A stretch of DNA of 64,000 nucleotides from Oscillospiraceae bacterium (GCA_916988195.3 CAKASQ030000017.1:185012-249011); one strand, 5' to 3'; positions 25,545 through 34,352 are shown, counted from the stretch's first letter. Program-made: numbers and translations. The notes: generated by a model not told the origin, from the letters alone.

Positions 25545-25595
25545 AAAAAACAGGAAGCACATCTTCTCTTTTTTCTTCGAGAGGACGTGCTTCCT
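25545..25595 (-). terminator. Terminator of the GGGtGRT operon
   Basis: Minus-strand AGGAAGCACGTCCTCTC / GAGAAGATGTGCTTCCT stem (25552-25595, two G-U pairs) followed by GTTTTTT. A plus-strand TTTTA also follows, so it may act both ways. Confidence 0.8.
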
Positions 25596-25657
25596 TTTAT
25601 CATGTTTGCGTTAAGCGGAAATCAGAACATTTTCCGCTTGGAAATCAGGGTTTTGGC

Positions 25658-26659
25658 TTACTTATTGATTGCCTGGTCAACTGCGACCGCGACTGCAACC
25701 GTTGCGCCGACCATGGGGTTGTTGCCCATGCCCAGGAAGCCCATCATTTCCACGTGCGCGGGAACGGAGGACGAGCCTGCGAACTGCGCATCGGAATGCA
25801 TACGGCCCATGGTGTCGGTCATGCCGTAGGAAGCGGGGCCTGCCGCCATGTTGTCCGGGTGCAGGGTACGACCCGTGCCGCCGCCGGAAGCAACGGAGAA
25901 ATACTTCTTGCCCTGCTGGACGCACTCTTTCTTGTACGTGCCGGCGACTGGGTGCTGGAAGCGGGTGGGGTTCGTGGAGTTGCCGGTGATGGAGACGTCG
26001 ACGCCTTCCTTGTGCATGATGGCAACGCCCTCGCGGACATCGTCAGCGCCGTAGCAGCGGACGTTTGCGCGCTCGCCCTCGGAGTAGCGGATCTCGCGGA
26101 CGATCTTCAGTTCGCCGGTGTAGTAGTCAAACTGGGTCTGAACGTAGGTGAAGCCGTTGATGCGGGAGATAATCTGCGCCGCATCCTTGCCAAGGCCGTT
26201 CAGAATGACGCGCAGCGGGGTCTTTCTTGCCTTGTTGGCGTTGCGGACGATACCGATCGCGCCCTCGGCGGCTGCGAAGGACTCGTGGCCCGCGAGGAAG
26301 CAGAAGCACTGCGACTCCTCGGAAAGGAGCATCGCGCCCAGATTGCCGTGGCCAAGGCCGACCTTGCGGTCATCGGCGACGGAGCCGTCGATGCAGAACG
26401 CCTGCAGGCCTTCGCCGATGGCGGTAGCAGCCTCAGCAGCGGTCTTGACGCCCTTCTTCATTGCGATGGCCGCGCCTACCGTGTAAGCCCAGCACGCATT
26501 TTCAAAGCAGATGGGCTGAATGCCCTTGACGATCTCGTACGGATCAAAGCCCTTGGCCTTGCACATCTCGCGGCACTCTTCCACCGAGCCGATGCCATAC
26601 TGTGCGAGGACGCCGTTGATCTTGTCGATTCTTCTTTCGTAGCTCTCAAACAATGCCAT
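25658..26659 (-). CDS. GGGtGRT protein
   Basis: 333 residues carrying the family-naming motif SGGGTGRTLHPDN (about 265-277). This family is widespread in anaerobic Clostridia and methanogens and is nearly always beside a NifU-like scaffold gene, as here (18 bp apart). Conserved blocks include CFENACWAYTVGAAIAMKKG and LGHGNLGAMLLSEESQ. The biochemical role is not established; a link to iron-sulfur or selenium/sulfur chemistry is inferred from context only. Confidence 0.93.
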   Translation of the reverse strand: MALFESYERRIDKINGVLAQYGIGSVEECREMCKAKGFDPYEIVKGIQPICFENACWAYTVGAAIAMKKGVKTAAEAATAIGEGLQAFCIDGSVADDRKVGLGHGNLGAMLLSEESQCFCFLAGHESFAAAEGAIGIVRNANKARKTPLRVILNGLGKDAAQIISRINGFTYVQTQFDYYTGELKIVREIRYSEGERANVRCYGADDVREGVAIMHKEGVDVSITGNSTNPTRFQHPVAGTYKKECVQQGKKYFSVASGGGTGRTLHPDNMAAGPASYGMTDTMGRMHSDAQFAGSSSVPAHVEMMGFLGMGNNPMVGATVAVAVAVDQAINK

Positions 26660-26677
26660 TTTCGTGTCCTCCCTCTC

Positions 26678-27370
26678 TTAGTCCTTGCGGGGGTCAATAT
26701 ACTTGGCAGCGTTATCCCACTGGCCATAGTGACCCTGCGCCTTCTTCATCGCCTCAGCGGGCTCGATGCCGGCCTTGATAAAGTCCATCATCTTGCCGAA
26801 GTTGATGAATTCGTAGCCGATGATCTCGTCGTCCTTGTTGAGCGCGAGCTTCGTGCAGTAGCCCTCTGCCATCTCGAGATAGCGCGGACCCTTGGACTTG
26901 GTGGCGAACATCGTGCCGACCTGGCTTCTCAGGCCCTTGCCGAGGTCTTCCATCGAAGCGCCGACGGCGAGACCGCCCTCGGAGAACGCAGACTGGCTGC
27001 GGCCATAGACGATCTGGAGGAAGAGCTCACGCATCGCGGTGTTGATCGCGTCGCAGACGAGGTCCGTGTTGAGCGCCTCAAGGATGGTCTTGCCGATGAG
27101 AATCTCGGAAGCCATCGCGGCGGAATGGGTCATGCCGGAGCAGCCGATCGTCTCGACCAGAGCTTCTTCGATCACGCCGTCTTTGATGTTGAGCGACAGC
27201 TTGCAGGCGCCCTGCTGCGGCGCGCACCAGCCCACACCGTGAGTGAAACCGGAAATGTCCTTGATTTCCTTTGCCTGAACCCATTTGCCCTCTTCGGGAA
27301 TGGGCGCGGGGCCATGATATGCGCCCTTGGCAACCGGACACATATGCTGTACTTCAGCCGTATAAATCAT
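26678..27370 (-). CDS. NifU/IscU-like iron-sulfur cluster scaffold partner of GGGtGRT protein
   Basis: 230 residues from MIYTAEVQHMCPVAKGAYHG. It has the Cys pattern of a scaffold-like fold (HMCPVAKG, GWCAPQQGACKL, TIGCSGMTHSAAM). I set the start at 27370 because GAAAGGAAG precedes it and the promoter -10 lies at 27443-27448; a longer frame would begin upstream of the transcript start. It is the first gene of the two-gene GGGtGRT operon. Confidence 0.88.
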   Translation of the reverse strand: MIYTAEVQHMCPVAKGAYHGPAPIPEEGKWVQAKEIKDISGFTHGVGWCAPQQGACKLSLNIKDGVIEEALVETIGCSGMTHSAAMASEILIGKTILEALNTDLVCDAINTAMRELFLQIVYGRSQSAFSEGGLAVGASMEDLGKGLRSQVGTMFATKSKGPRYLEMAEGYCTKLALNKDDEIIGYEFINFGKMMDFIKAGIEPAEAMKKAQGHYGQWDNAAKYIDPRKD

Positions 27371-27442
27371 AAGAGTCTTCCTTTCAGACAATATTTCTCC
27401 AGGCAGCCGCGAAACCCCGAAGCTGCCGATCTTACATTCTGG

Positions 27443-27471
27443 ATTATACCCAAATTTCACAGGAAAGTCAA
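27443..27471 (-). promoter_or_regulatory. Promoter of the GGGtGRT operon with direct repeats
   Basis: Minus-strand TTGACT (27466-27471) and TATAAT (27443-27448) are 17 bp apart. Two CACAGGAAARTCAA direct repeats about 21 bp apart (27458-27492) cover and flank the -35, a possible regulator site. Confidence 0.85.
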
Positions 27472-27524
27472 GAAATCCACAGGAAAATCAACCTGTGTTT
27501 TCCTGCGCTCTTTCGGTAAAAGTG

Positions 27525-28061
27525 TCAAAAATCCAGCTTCTTTTCAAGGCACACCAGCCGGACACCCGGAATGCCGTTGAACGTGCAGCCGACGATGCCC
27601 GATTCCCGGAAGCCGAGCTTCGCGTAAAACCGGCGCGCGGCGGTGTTGATGGCGTTCGTGTCCATGCGAAGATACGGGCAGTTATGCTCCTTCGCGTACT
27701 GCTCATAAAATGAGACGAACGCCTTTCCGTAGCCATACCCCGCGATCTGCGGGTCGACCACCAGCGTGTGCAGCACCATGATCTCACCATCCGGCGCGTT
27801 TCCATACAGCCAGTCGCCGCCCGCGTACTCCGGCACCTGCTCCTGATTGATGCGCGCCGTCGCGCAGATTTTACCCCCGTCTTCCAGCACGAAAAGATCC
27901 CCCGCCGCCAGCGCCTTTCGCGCAAAGCTTTCCGTCGGATACACGCCGCGCACCCAGCCGATCGTCGCGCCGCCCGCCTCTTCCTTCGTCAAAATCCGGT
28001 CATAAATCCCCGCAATCGCCAAAATGTCCGCCTCGCGGGCCTTTCTGATTGTATCGTCCAT
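27525..28061 (-). CDS. GNAT-family N-acetyltransferase
   Basis: 178 residues from MDDTIRKAREADILAIAGIY. The acetyl-CoA binding motif A reads VLHTLVVDPQIAGYGYGKAF, followed by the MDTNAINTAARRFYAKLGF motif B region. The start at 28061 has GGAGA at a good distance. The acceptor substrate is unknown. It is a single gene between two repeat-rich intergenic regions. Confidence 0.9.
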   Translation of the reverse strand: MDDTIRKAREADILAIAGIYDRILTKEEAGGATIGWVRGVYPTESFARKALAAGDLFVLEDGGKICATARINQEQVPEYAGGDWLYGNAPDGEIMVLHTLVVDPQIAGYGYGKAFVSFYEQYAKEHNCPYLRMDTNAINTAARRFYAKLGFRESGIVGCTFNGIPGVRLVCLEKKLDF

Positions 28062-28097
28062 AATCAATCTCCGCTCCATAAATTATGTAACCATTTT

Positions 28098-28201
28098 GTA
28101 GGGGGCGGACGCCTGTCCGCCCGCAGGAAATCCTGCTTTCACCGAAATCTTTGGCGAATCCACAACTTCCTCAAGGGCGGACAGGGTCGTCCGCCCCTAC
28201 G
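28098..28201. repeat. CGTAGGGG-ended repeat, complete copy
   Basis: About 104 bp, starting GTAGGGGGCGGACG and ending GTCCGCCCCTACG, with a TTTCACCGAAATCTTTGGCG core. The end hairpins here use a GGCGGAC stem in place of the GATG/CATC stem of other copies, which shows compensatory change within the stems. Confidence 0.85.
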
Positions 28202-28227
28202 GAATTTCTGAAATCTTCCCGATTCTG

Positions 28228-28334
28228 CGTAGGGGACGATGCCCACATCGTCCCGGCAGGCAAATCCGATTTCACGTTATTCCTCGGCGAATTCGGTACT
28301 TCCCAATGGGTCGATGTGGGCATCAACCCCTACG
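28228..28334. repeat. CGTAGGGG-ended repeat, complete copy
   Basis: About 107 bp, starting CGTAGGGGACGATG and ending CATCAACCCCTACG, with a core (CTCGGCGAATTCGGTACTTC) in the opposite orientation to the copy at 8423. It lies 26 bp from the preceding copy. Confidence 0.85.
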
Positions 28335-28353
28335 AAATAAATCGCAAATTTTC

Positions 28354-28386
28354 AAAAAACCGGGCTGTCAGACACAACCCGGTTTT
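28354..28386 (-). terminator. Terminator downstream of upp
   Basis: Minus-strand AAAACCGGG / CCCGGTTTT stem followed by a T-run. It lies beyond the tandem repeat, so the repeat is within the upp 3' untranslated region. Confidence 0.8.
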
Positions 28387-28405
28387 CTGCGTATCAAATT
28401 TTGTC

Positions 28406-28612
28406 ACCGGCGAGAGATTTTTCGGCAAGGCAAGGTGAAAAGGTGAAGGCGTACGTGCTGTACGTCGAACCTTTTCTAACGCGGCATTGCCGGAAAAGAT
28501 CCGGCGGTGAACCGGCGAGAGATTTTCGTTCAGGGCAAGGCGGGTGGGCGAAGGCGTACCGTGTGTACGTCGAGCCCAACCAACGCGGCCCTGGGCGAAA
28601 AGATCCGGCGGC
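28406..28612. repeat. Tandem pair of about 100-bp palindromic repeats
   Basis: Units start ACCGGCGAGAGATTTT at 28406 and 28511 and end GAAAAGATCCGGCGG, with ends pairing to each other and a GTACGTNNTGTACGTCG-like centre. The second unit ends 2 bp before the upp stop codon. The same sequence family lies inside the MITE at 51730-51893. Confidence 0.85.
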
Positions 28613-28613
28613 G

Positions 28614-29261
28614 TTACTTCGTTCCGAAGATCCGATCGCCTGCGTCGCCCAGACCCGGTACGATATAGCCGTGCTCGTTGAGGTGGTCGTCGAGCGCGCC
28701 GGCGTAGATCTCAACGTCCGGATGGTTCTTGATGAGGTATTCAATGCCCTCGGGAGCGGCGACGAGAACCATGAGCTTGATGTGCTTGCAGCCGCGCTTT
28801 TTCATCTCGTCGATGGCCGCGGCAGCCGAGCCGCCGGTAGCGAGCATCGGGTCGACGATCAGGATGTCGCGCTCAGCGACGTCCTTAGGCATTTTGCAGA
28901 AATAGACGTGCGGGATGAGGGTTTCCTCGTCGCGGAACATGCCGATGTGACCGACACGCGCGGACGGAACCATGCGCAGAACGCCGTCGACAAGGCCGAG
29001 GCCTGCGCGCAGGATGGGAACAACGGCAAACTTCTTGCCCGCCAGCGTCGGCGCGTCCATCTCGCAGATCGGCGTTTCGATGTGCTTGGTGGTCATGGGC
29101 AGGTCGCGGGTTGCCTCGTAGGTGATGAGCATGCCGATCTCGCTGACCAGCTCACGGAAATCCTTGACGCTGGTGTCCTTGTCGCGCATGATGGTGAGCT
29201 TGTGCGATACCAGCGGATGATCCATAATGTGGACATGCGGGCCAAAATTGTGTTCCTTCAT
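28614..29261 (-). CDS. upp: Uracil phosphoribosyltransferase
   Basis: 215 residues. It makes UMP from uracil and PRPP in pyrimidine salvage. The PRPP loop reads [20 protein letters not shown], and the uracil-binding end has [16 protein letters not shown]. Length and motifs are normal. AAGGAGAG lies 8 bp before the ATG. It lies 24 bp after tsaB on the same strand, so it may be read through from the tsaE promoter. Confidence 0.97.
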   Translation of the reverse strand: MKEHNFGPHVHIMDHPLVSHKLTIMRDKDTSVKDFRELVSEIGMLITYEATRDLPMTTKHIETPICEMDAPTLAGKKFAVVPILRAGLGLVDGVLRMVPSARVGHIGMFRDEETLIPHVYFCKMPKDVAERDILIVDPMLATGGSAAAAIDEMKKRGCKHIKLMVLVAAPEGIEYLIKNHPDVEIYAGALDDHLNEHGYIVPGLGDAGDRIFGTK

Positions 29262-29285
29262 CCTGTTACTCTCCTTTTCCGTCCG

Positions 29286-29990
29286 TTATTCTGTTTTTGT
29301 TTTCTCCAATCGCGCGCGTTCTGCCTGCGACAGCCGGAGGTAGTTCGGCACGAGAGCTGCGGCATTACCGCTTTCTCCCCGTCCGATTTTCTCCCACGCG
29401 GCAAGCGCCACGCCGGATGCGCTCTGCTGGCGCAGGTGCTCGGGCAGCAGCGTCAGCTGAGGTAGTCTTTCCAAAAGAGTAGTATAGCACAGCTCCGCGC
29501 CGTCGCCAACCAGAAAAATCGGTTTTTCGATATTTTGTAGATCTTCACATAAATCATCCAGCGAAATCGCCCGATCCTCACGCAAGCGTACAAGGGTACT
29601 GCCGGTTTTCTCAAACACCGCGTTATAGACCTGCGCCCGCCTTGCGTCCATGCAGCAGCAGAAGACGCCGTCTGTGATTGCCGCGCCGCGCGCCATCGCT
29701 TCTAACGTCGACACGCCGTAGCATGGCAGCTCGCGCCCCCAGCTAAAGCCCTTTGCTGCCGCCACGCCGATGCGCACGCCCGTAAAGCTGCCGGGGCCGT
29801 CTGCCACCGCGCAGGCGTCGATGTCCTGCGGGCCTAAGTCGCAGTTTCGGAGCAGGTTCTCCGCCATCTGCATCAGCGTCCGGCTGTGGGTCTGCCCGGA
29901 GTTCTGAAAATATTCCGCAAGCAGCCGCCCGTCGTCCAGAACAGCCACACCCGCGGCTTTCGCCGAGGATTCAAAGGCCAAGAGCTTCAA
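29286..29990 (-). CDS. tsaB: tRNA threonylcarbamoyladenosine biosynthesis protein TsaB
   Basis: 234 residues with an ASKHA-fold start (MKLLAFESSAKAAGVAVLDD) and the conserved GPGSFTGVRIGVAAAKGF block. TsaB works with TsaD and TsaE to make t6A37 in tRNAs that read ANN codons. Its start overlaps the tsaE stop by 20 bp, so the genes are coupled. tsaD is not in the window. Confidence 0.94.
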   Translation of the reverse strand: MKLLAFESSAKAAGVAVLDDGRLLAEYFQNSGQTHSRTLMQMAENLLRNCDLGPQDIDACAVADGPGSFTGVRIGVAAAKGFSWGRELPCYGVSTLEAMARGAAITDGVFCCCMDARRAQVYNAVFEKTGSTLVRLREDRAISLDDLCEDLQNIEKPIFLVGDGAELCYTTLLERLPQLTLLPEHLRQQSASGVALAAWEKIGRGESGNAAALVPNYLRLSQAERARLEKTKTE

Positions 29991-30414
29991 AGCGTGCGCC
30001 TCCTTCTATCGTAATTTTGCGCCAATCGAGCTGCGCGGGGTCCTTTTCGATCGTGATGGAAATCGCGTCCGTGAGCGCGTCGGCAACATTCTCGCTCCAC
30101 TCCACCGCGCACACGCCGCCGCGCGCGAGATAGTCCTCCCAGCCGATGTCAAAGAGCTCCTCGCTGGAGGAAAGCCTATACATATCAAAATGGAACAGCG
30201 GCATACGGCCGGAAAGATATTCATTTACAATCGTGTACGTCGGGCTCGTCACGGCTTCCCGAATGCCAAGCCCCGCCGCAAGCCCGCGCGTAAAGGCGGT
30301 CTTTCCCGCGCCCAAATCGCCATAATACGCAATCACGTCGCCGGGACGTAAGAACGCTGCAAGCTTTTTCCCCAGCAGCTCTGTCTGCTCGGGAGACTTT
30401 GTTATAACGGTCAT
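29971..30414 (-). CDS. tsaE: tRNA threonylcarbamoyladenosine biosynthesis ATPase TsaE
   Basis: 147 residues with Walker A GDLGAGKTAFTRGL, the conserved SPTYTIVNEY switch and the LFHFDMYRL block. It is an ATPase needed for turnover of the TsaBD complex in t6A synthesis. It is the first gene of the tsaE-tsaB unit, behind a good promoter at 30453-30481. Confidence 0.95.
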   Translation of the reverse strand: MTVITKSPEQTELLGKKLAAFLRPGDVIAYYGDLGAGKTAFTRGLAAGLGIREAVTSPTYTIVNEYLSGRMPLFHFDMYRLSSSEELFDIGWEDYLARGGVCAVEWSENVADALTDAISITIEKDPAQLDWRKITIEGGARFEALGL

Positions 30415-30452
30415 AACTGCATCTCATTTCATCTGTCAGTTTTTCGCACCCT

Positions 30453-30481
30453 ATCTTACCATACCCGCCCGAAAATTGCAA
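30453..30481 (-). promoter_or_regulatory. Promoter of tsaE-tsaB
   Basis: Minus-strand TTGCAA (30476-30481) and TAAGAT (30453-30458) are 17 bp apart, with a TATGG extension. Confidence 0.75.
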
Positions 30482-30516
30482 AGAAAAAGCTGTTTTCCGC
30501 CCTCCAAAACTTTCGG

Positions 30517-30545
30517 TTTACAGACGGCGCAGAATTTGCTATAAT
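30517..30545 (+). promoter_or_regulatory. Promoter of the RodA/FtsW gene
   Basis: TTTACA (30517-30522) and TATAAT (30540-30545) are 17 bp apart. An ATG at 30544 overlaps the -10 and so cannot be the start codon. Confidence 0.82.
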
Positions 30546-30588
30546 GACTTGTAACGATTTTGTAGCTTTTTGCAGGGAGGTGACGCGA

Positions 30589-31740
30589 TTGCGTGAAATA
30601 TTCCGGGCCATCCGGGAGTTTGTCAGAAAAGCGGATATGGTTCTTCTCGCGCTGTGCGTCACAGCGACGGTCTTCGGCATCGTGGTCATCTCCAGCGCCA
30701 CAAATTATATCGGAAACGCCCGGTATATCCGCACACAGACGCTCGCGCTCATTCTCGGCATCATTGTTTACGTCCTTCTGACGCTCATTGACGTCGATAT
30801 CATCGCAGAGCGGCGAGAGCTGCTGCTGATTTTCAGCGTGCTGTTTATCGGCATGCTGAAGATCTGGGGCTCCGAGCGCGGCGGCAACAAGAGCTGGCTT
30901 GATTTTCCGTTCCTGCCCTTTAACATCCAGCCCGCCGAGATCTGCAAGATCTTCTATATTCTGATTCTGGCCAAGGTCATCAGCGTCGAGGAAAACAAAA
31001 TTTCATCGCCCCTGACCGTCATGAAGCTTGCAGGCATTACGATGCTTCTGGCAGGCGAAATTATCCTTGTCTCCGACGACCTCGGCGTTGCGCTGTGCTA
31101 TGTCTTCATTTTCATCATCATGGCCTATGTCGGCGGCGTGAACTTCATGTGGTTCCTCGCCGGTCTCGGCGCGGTCGCGGTCGCGTCTCCGTTCCTCTGG
31201 AGCCGCATGCGAGACGACCAGCGCAACCGGATTCTAGTCATTTTCGACCAGACCATCGACCCCAAGGCGCAGGGCGTGCGCTACCAGATGAACCGAAGCA
31301 TCCGCGCGCTCCAGAACGGCGGTATTACAGGGCAAGGCCTCTATCACGGCAGCATGATTCAAAGCAACTCTCTGCCCGAGCAGCACAACGACCTCATTTT
31401 CTCGTCCATCGGCGAAGAGCTCGGACTCTTGGGCTGTCTCGCGGTGCTGATTTTGCTGACGGCCATTATTATCCGTATCATCCATGTCGGCATCCGCTCC
31501 GGCAACAACATGAACCGGCTCATCTGCGTCGGTATCGCGGGCATGCTCGCCTCGCAGACGATCATCAATGTCGGCGTGTGCCTCGGCATTTTCCCCGTTG
31601 TTGGTCTGACGCTCCCGTTTTTCAGCTACGGCGGCAGCTCGATCGTCACGATGTTCCTTGCCATGGGCATTGTCTCCGGTATCCACATGCGGCCGGCGCC
31701 CGATATCAGCGCCATGTATATCAGGCCAAAACTCAATTAG
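30589..31740 (+). CDS. SEDS-family peptidoglycan polymerase, RodA/FtsW/SpoVE type
   Basis: 383 residues with ten membrane helices. SEDS motifs are clear: RGGNKSWLDFPFLPFNIQPAE, VRYQMNRSIRALQNGGITGQ, LPEQHNDLIFSSIGEELGLL and GLTLPFFSYGGSS. The enzyme polymerises lipid II into glycan strands with a class B PBP. The start is a TTG at 30589, 8 bp after GGAGG; upstream starts fall in the promoter. The gene ends with its own terminator. The exact paralogue (RodA, FtsW or SpoVE) is not settled. Confidence 0.93.
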   Translation: MREIFRAIREFVRKADMVLLALCVTATVFGIVVISSATNYIGNARYIRTQTLALILGIIVYVLLTLIDVDIIAERRELLLIFSVLFIGMLKIWGSERGGNKSWLDFPFLPFNIQPAEICKIFYILILAKVISVEENKISSPLTVMKLAGITMLLAGEIILVSDDLGVALCYVFIFIIMAYVGGVNFMWFLAGLGAVAVASPFLWSRMRDDQRNRILVIFDQTIDPKAQGVRYQMNRSIRALQNGGITGQGLYHGSMIQSNSLPEQHNDLIFSSIGEELGLLGCLAVLILLTAIIIRIIHVGIRSGNNMNRLICVGIAGMLASQTIINVGVCLGIFPVVGLTLPFFSYGGSSIVTMFLAMGIVSGIHMRPAPDISAMYIRPKLN

Positions 31741-31748
31741 CATAGGCT

Positions 31749-31778
31749 GGGCAGTGAGAGCTGCCCGGCTCTTTTTTT
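31749..31778 (+). terminator. Terminator of the RodA/FtsW gene
   Basis: GGGCAG / CTGCCC stem (31749-31766) followed by GGCTCTTTTTTT. Confidence 0.85.
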
Positions 31779-31781
31779 GCT

Positions 31782-32538
31782 TTTGCCGTCCGTGGCGGCA
31801 AGCGCCAGAGCTCAACTGGCAGGAACCTGCCAGCCTGGTAGTTCCGACCCCATTCTTCTTAGCTGCGCAAAGAAGAACGGCGTCGGCCGTCAAGAAGAAG
31901 TTGCCCAGAGAAAACCCTTGGAAGGGTTTTCTCTGGACTCTTTCGGAAACAAAAGGGCCGCGGCCCTTTTGAGATCCCGGGAGTTCCAAATTTGCAGTGC
32001 CTACCCAGTCGAGCGCCTCCTACGTATTTTGGAAGAACTCTCTTTCTGGCTTGCAAGCACTTGCTGGTTTACAAGATGACTAACGATCTTCCTGCCGAGC
32101 AGCAAATTTGGCAATCTCGTCCGCCGCAAGGCATTTTTGCTCTGCAAAAATCCTTGCGGGTGGGCTGCGATGGGGGCGGGGGCCTCATCGCAGAGTGGGA
32201 AGTCCCCGCGCAAGGAAATTTCCAGAGGAAATTTGCTTTGCGCCGAGTCGGGTCTGCCAAGTTTGTCGTACCCCCGACTATTGAGCACTCAAAAGCACGC
32301 AGGCACGCTCGATTGGTACAACCAGCCGTACCGGGCCGCCCTGGGGTGCCAGAGGGGCCGCGCCCCTCTGTTTCGGAAGGAGTCCAGAGGAAACCCTTTT
32401 GAAGGGTTTCCTTTGGGCAATTTCTTCGCGGCGGCTCGACACCGCGCTTCTTTGCGCAGCTAAGAAGCGTGGGGTCGAATCACCCGGCTGGCAGGTCTCT
32501 GCCAGTCTAAACTGGCGCTTGCCGCCACGGACGGCAAA
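31782..32538. repeat. Large inverted-repeat intergenic element, about 757 bp
   Basis: The left arm (31782-about 31988) and right arm (about 32335-32538) are imperfect inverted copies of about 200 bp. Both outer ends read TTTTGCCGTCCGTGGCGGCA or its complement, and both contain AGCTGCGCAAAGAAG and GCCCAGAGAAAACCC-like stretches. The centre holds further stems, such as CCGCAAGG / CCTTGCGG (around 32121-32159) and CTGCGATG / CATCGCAG (32167-32196). No plausible ORF is present. It could be a non-autonomous mobile element or a large structured RNA. Confidence 0.75.
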
Positions 32539-32611
32539 ATAAAACCTCTGCATATTTTGCAAAGAATAACAAACACTACCAGCGTCATCAAACAAGCAGG
32601 AGGTTATCATT

Positions 32612-33853
32612 TTGAAACACCGTTATCACCTTGGGCGAAAACTCGTCGCCCTGATGCTGGTTCTTTTCATGTTTGCGTCAACTGCTTTTGCAGCGGATCT
32701 TCGCGTCGACTCGCCGGATGGACTGGCGCTCAGCGCGGAGGTCTTTTCCGAGAGCGAGGCGCTTGAGGGCGTTTATGTCGCGAGCGTCCCGTCGAGCCTT
32801 GACGCAGAACTGACGCTTGGCGGCCGGACGCTTCGCGCAGGAGACGTACTTGACCGGACGATGCTCAGCCAGCTTCGCGTGAAACCCGCGGCAAACCGGG
32901 ATTCCGGCTGCGAGCTTGTCTATTTTCCGATTGAAAACGGCGAGGTTCTTCCCTCTCGCGCGCTGTCGCTTTCGATTCTCACGGGCAAAAACGAAGCGCC
33001 CGTCTGCCGGGACGTGAAGCTCGAGACGTACAAAAATATCGCAAATACCGGCGCGCTCGACGCGCGCGACCCCGAGGGCGACACGCTCACCTATCAGCTC
33101 GTGAAGGAGCCGAAGCGCGGCACCGTGGAAATTTCGCCGGATGGCAGCTTCACCTACACGCCTGCGCAGAACAAGGTCGGCAAGGACGTTTTTACCTACA
33201 CTGCGACGGACTCCGCCGGAAACGTGTCGAACGCGGCAACCGTCACCGTCAAGATCGTCAAGCCGACCGACCGCGCGATGTATCAGGACCTTTCCGGGGA
33301 TTCGCTTGCATATACGGCAATGTGGCTCAAGGACCGGGGCGTTTATACCGGCAAGCGCATCGCGGGCAATCTCTGCTTTGAGCCGGAGAGCACGCTCACG
33401 CGCGGCGAATTCTTGGTCATGGCCATGAAGCTTCTCGGTGCGGAGCCGGAAAGCGCGCGCCTGACCTCCGGGTTTGCCGACGAAAATCAGACCCCCGCGT
33501 GGATGCGGCCCTATATCGTCTCGGCGTTTAAAAGCGGGATGATCTCTGGCGTGACGTCTCCCGGCGGCATGGTCTTCCGGCCGGAGTCGAACCTCACGCG
33601 CGCGGAGGCCGCTGTGATGCTCCAGAATATTCTGCAGCTCCCGCAGCCGCAGGAAACTGCCGTCTTTGCAGAAGACAGCGCCGTTCCCGTCTGGGCGCAG
33701 GCTTCCGTCTCGGCGCTCAGTGAGGCCGGGATTATCATCCCCGTCACAACGTCGGCTGAAAATCTCATCCGGCGCGAGGCGGCGGAGCTGCTTTTTGAAT
33801 GCTGGACACTCTGCCAGGCACGCGAGACCGCCGCGTCCCGCCTTTCCAAATAG
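32612..33853 (+). CDS. Secreted protein with Ig/cadherin-like repeat and SLH domains
   Basis: 413 residues. A signal peptide (about 1-27, ending AFAAD) is followed by an N-terminal beta domain, a tandem-95/cadherin-like repeat (about 120-210, ARDPEGDTLTYQLVKEPKRG and FTYTATDSAGNVSN) and SLH repeats (LTRGEFLVMAMKLLG, LTRAEAAVMLQNIL, IRREAAELLFECW). SLH domains bind pyruvylated wall polymer, the product expected of the CsaB fusion at 44921. The start is TTG at 32612, 8 bp after AGGAGG. Confidence 0.88.
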   Translation: MKHRYHLGRKLVALMLVLFMFASTAFAADLRVDSPDGLALSAEVFSESEALEGVYVASVPSSLDAELTLGGRTLRAGDVLDRTMLSQLRVKPAANRDSGCELVYFPIENGEVLPSRALSLSILTGKNEAPVCRDVKLETYKNIANTGALDARDPEGDTLTYQLVKEPKRGTVEISPDGSFTYTPAQNKVGKDVFTYTATDSAGNVSNAATVTVKIVKPTDRAMYQDLSGDSLAYTAMWLKDRGVYTGKRIAGNLCFEPESTLTRGEFLVMAMKLLGAEPESARLTSGFADENQTPAWMRPYIVSAFKSGMISGVTSPGGMVFRPESNLTRAEAAVMLQNILQLPQPQETAVFAEDSAVPVWAQASVSALSEAGIIIPVTTSAENLIRREAAELLFECWTLCQARETAASRLSK

Positions 33854-33861
33854 ACAAAGCA

Positions 33862-33900
33862 AGAGGCTGCAACCCAAGCTCGGATTGCAGCCTCTTTTTT
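33862..33900 (+). terminator. Terminator of the SLH protein gene
   Basis: AGAGGCTGCAA / TTGCAGCCTCT stem followed by six T. It may also serve the convergent cupin gene. Confidence 0.92.
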
Positions 33901-33913
33901 GCGTTTGCACGTT

Positions 33914-34243
33914 TTAGAATACGACGACCAGCAGCATTTTGAACTGCTCCTGACCGAATACCGCGTGCGGATGGCGCGCGGGCATGACGATGGACTCGCC
34001 CTCGTGCAGCTCGTAGTCTTTTCCGTCAATCGTGATCCTGCCCACGCCATCTAAACATGTGACAAATGCGTCGCCGCCCGATTCGTGCGTGCTGATTTCC
34101 TCGCCCTTGTCAAACGCAAAGAGCGTCACGCTCAGGGCGTTATTCTGCGCAAGCGTCTTGCTCACGACCTGCCCCGGCTGATACGCGACCTCGCTTTTGA
34201 GCGTCAGGACCTGCGCCTTTTCGATGTTCTTGATTCCGTACAT
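33914..34243 (-). CDS. Cupin-domain protein
   Basis: 109 residues forming a single cupin barrel. Motif 1 reads ISTHESGGDAFVTCLDGVG (metal ligands His, Glu-like) and motif 2 reads GESIVMPARHPHAVF. These small proteins bind a metal and may be isomerases, dioxygenases or sensors; the substrate is unknown. GAGGAGGG precedes the ATG. It is a single gene between convergent neighbours. Confidence 0.9.
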   Translation of the reverse strand: MYGIKNIEKAQVLTLKSEVAYQPGQVVSKTLAQNNALSVTLFAFDKGEEISTHESGGDAFVTCLDGVGRITIDGKDYELHEGESIVMPARHPHAVFGQEQFKMLLVVVF

Positions 34244-34315
34244 AGAAATCCCTCCTCTTCGTTATAGGCATAGTTTACCCGATTTTGGCGTGATGTTCCA
34301 TTGAAAATCCAACAA

Positions 34316-34352
34316 AAAGGCGAGCGACGCATCAAAATGATGCGCCGCCCTT
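34316..34352 (-). terminator. Terminator of the alaS-HIT operon
   Basis: Minus-strand GGCGGCGCATC / GATGCGTCGCTCGCC stem followed by TTTTTG, 30 bp after the HIT gene stop. Confidence 0.82.

Noticed and set aside
28401..29465. Plus-strand frame over the tandem repeats and upp
   Set aside because: It is antisense to upp and reads through palindromic repeats.
31782..32538. Several 60-250-codon frames in the large inverted repeat
   Set aside because: They follow the repeat arms, start without ribosome sites, and are Arg/Pro/Phe-rich. The inverted-repeat structure explains the openness better.
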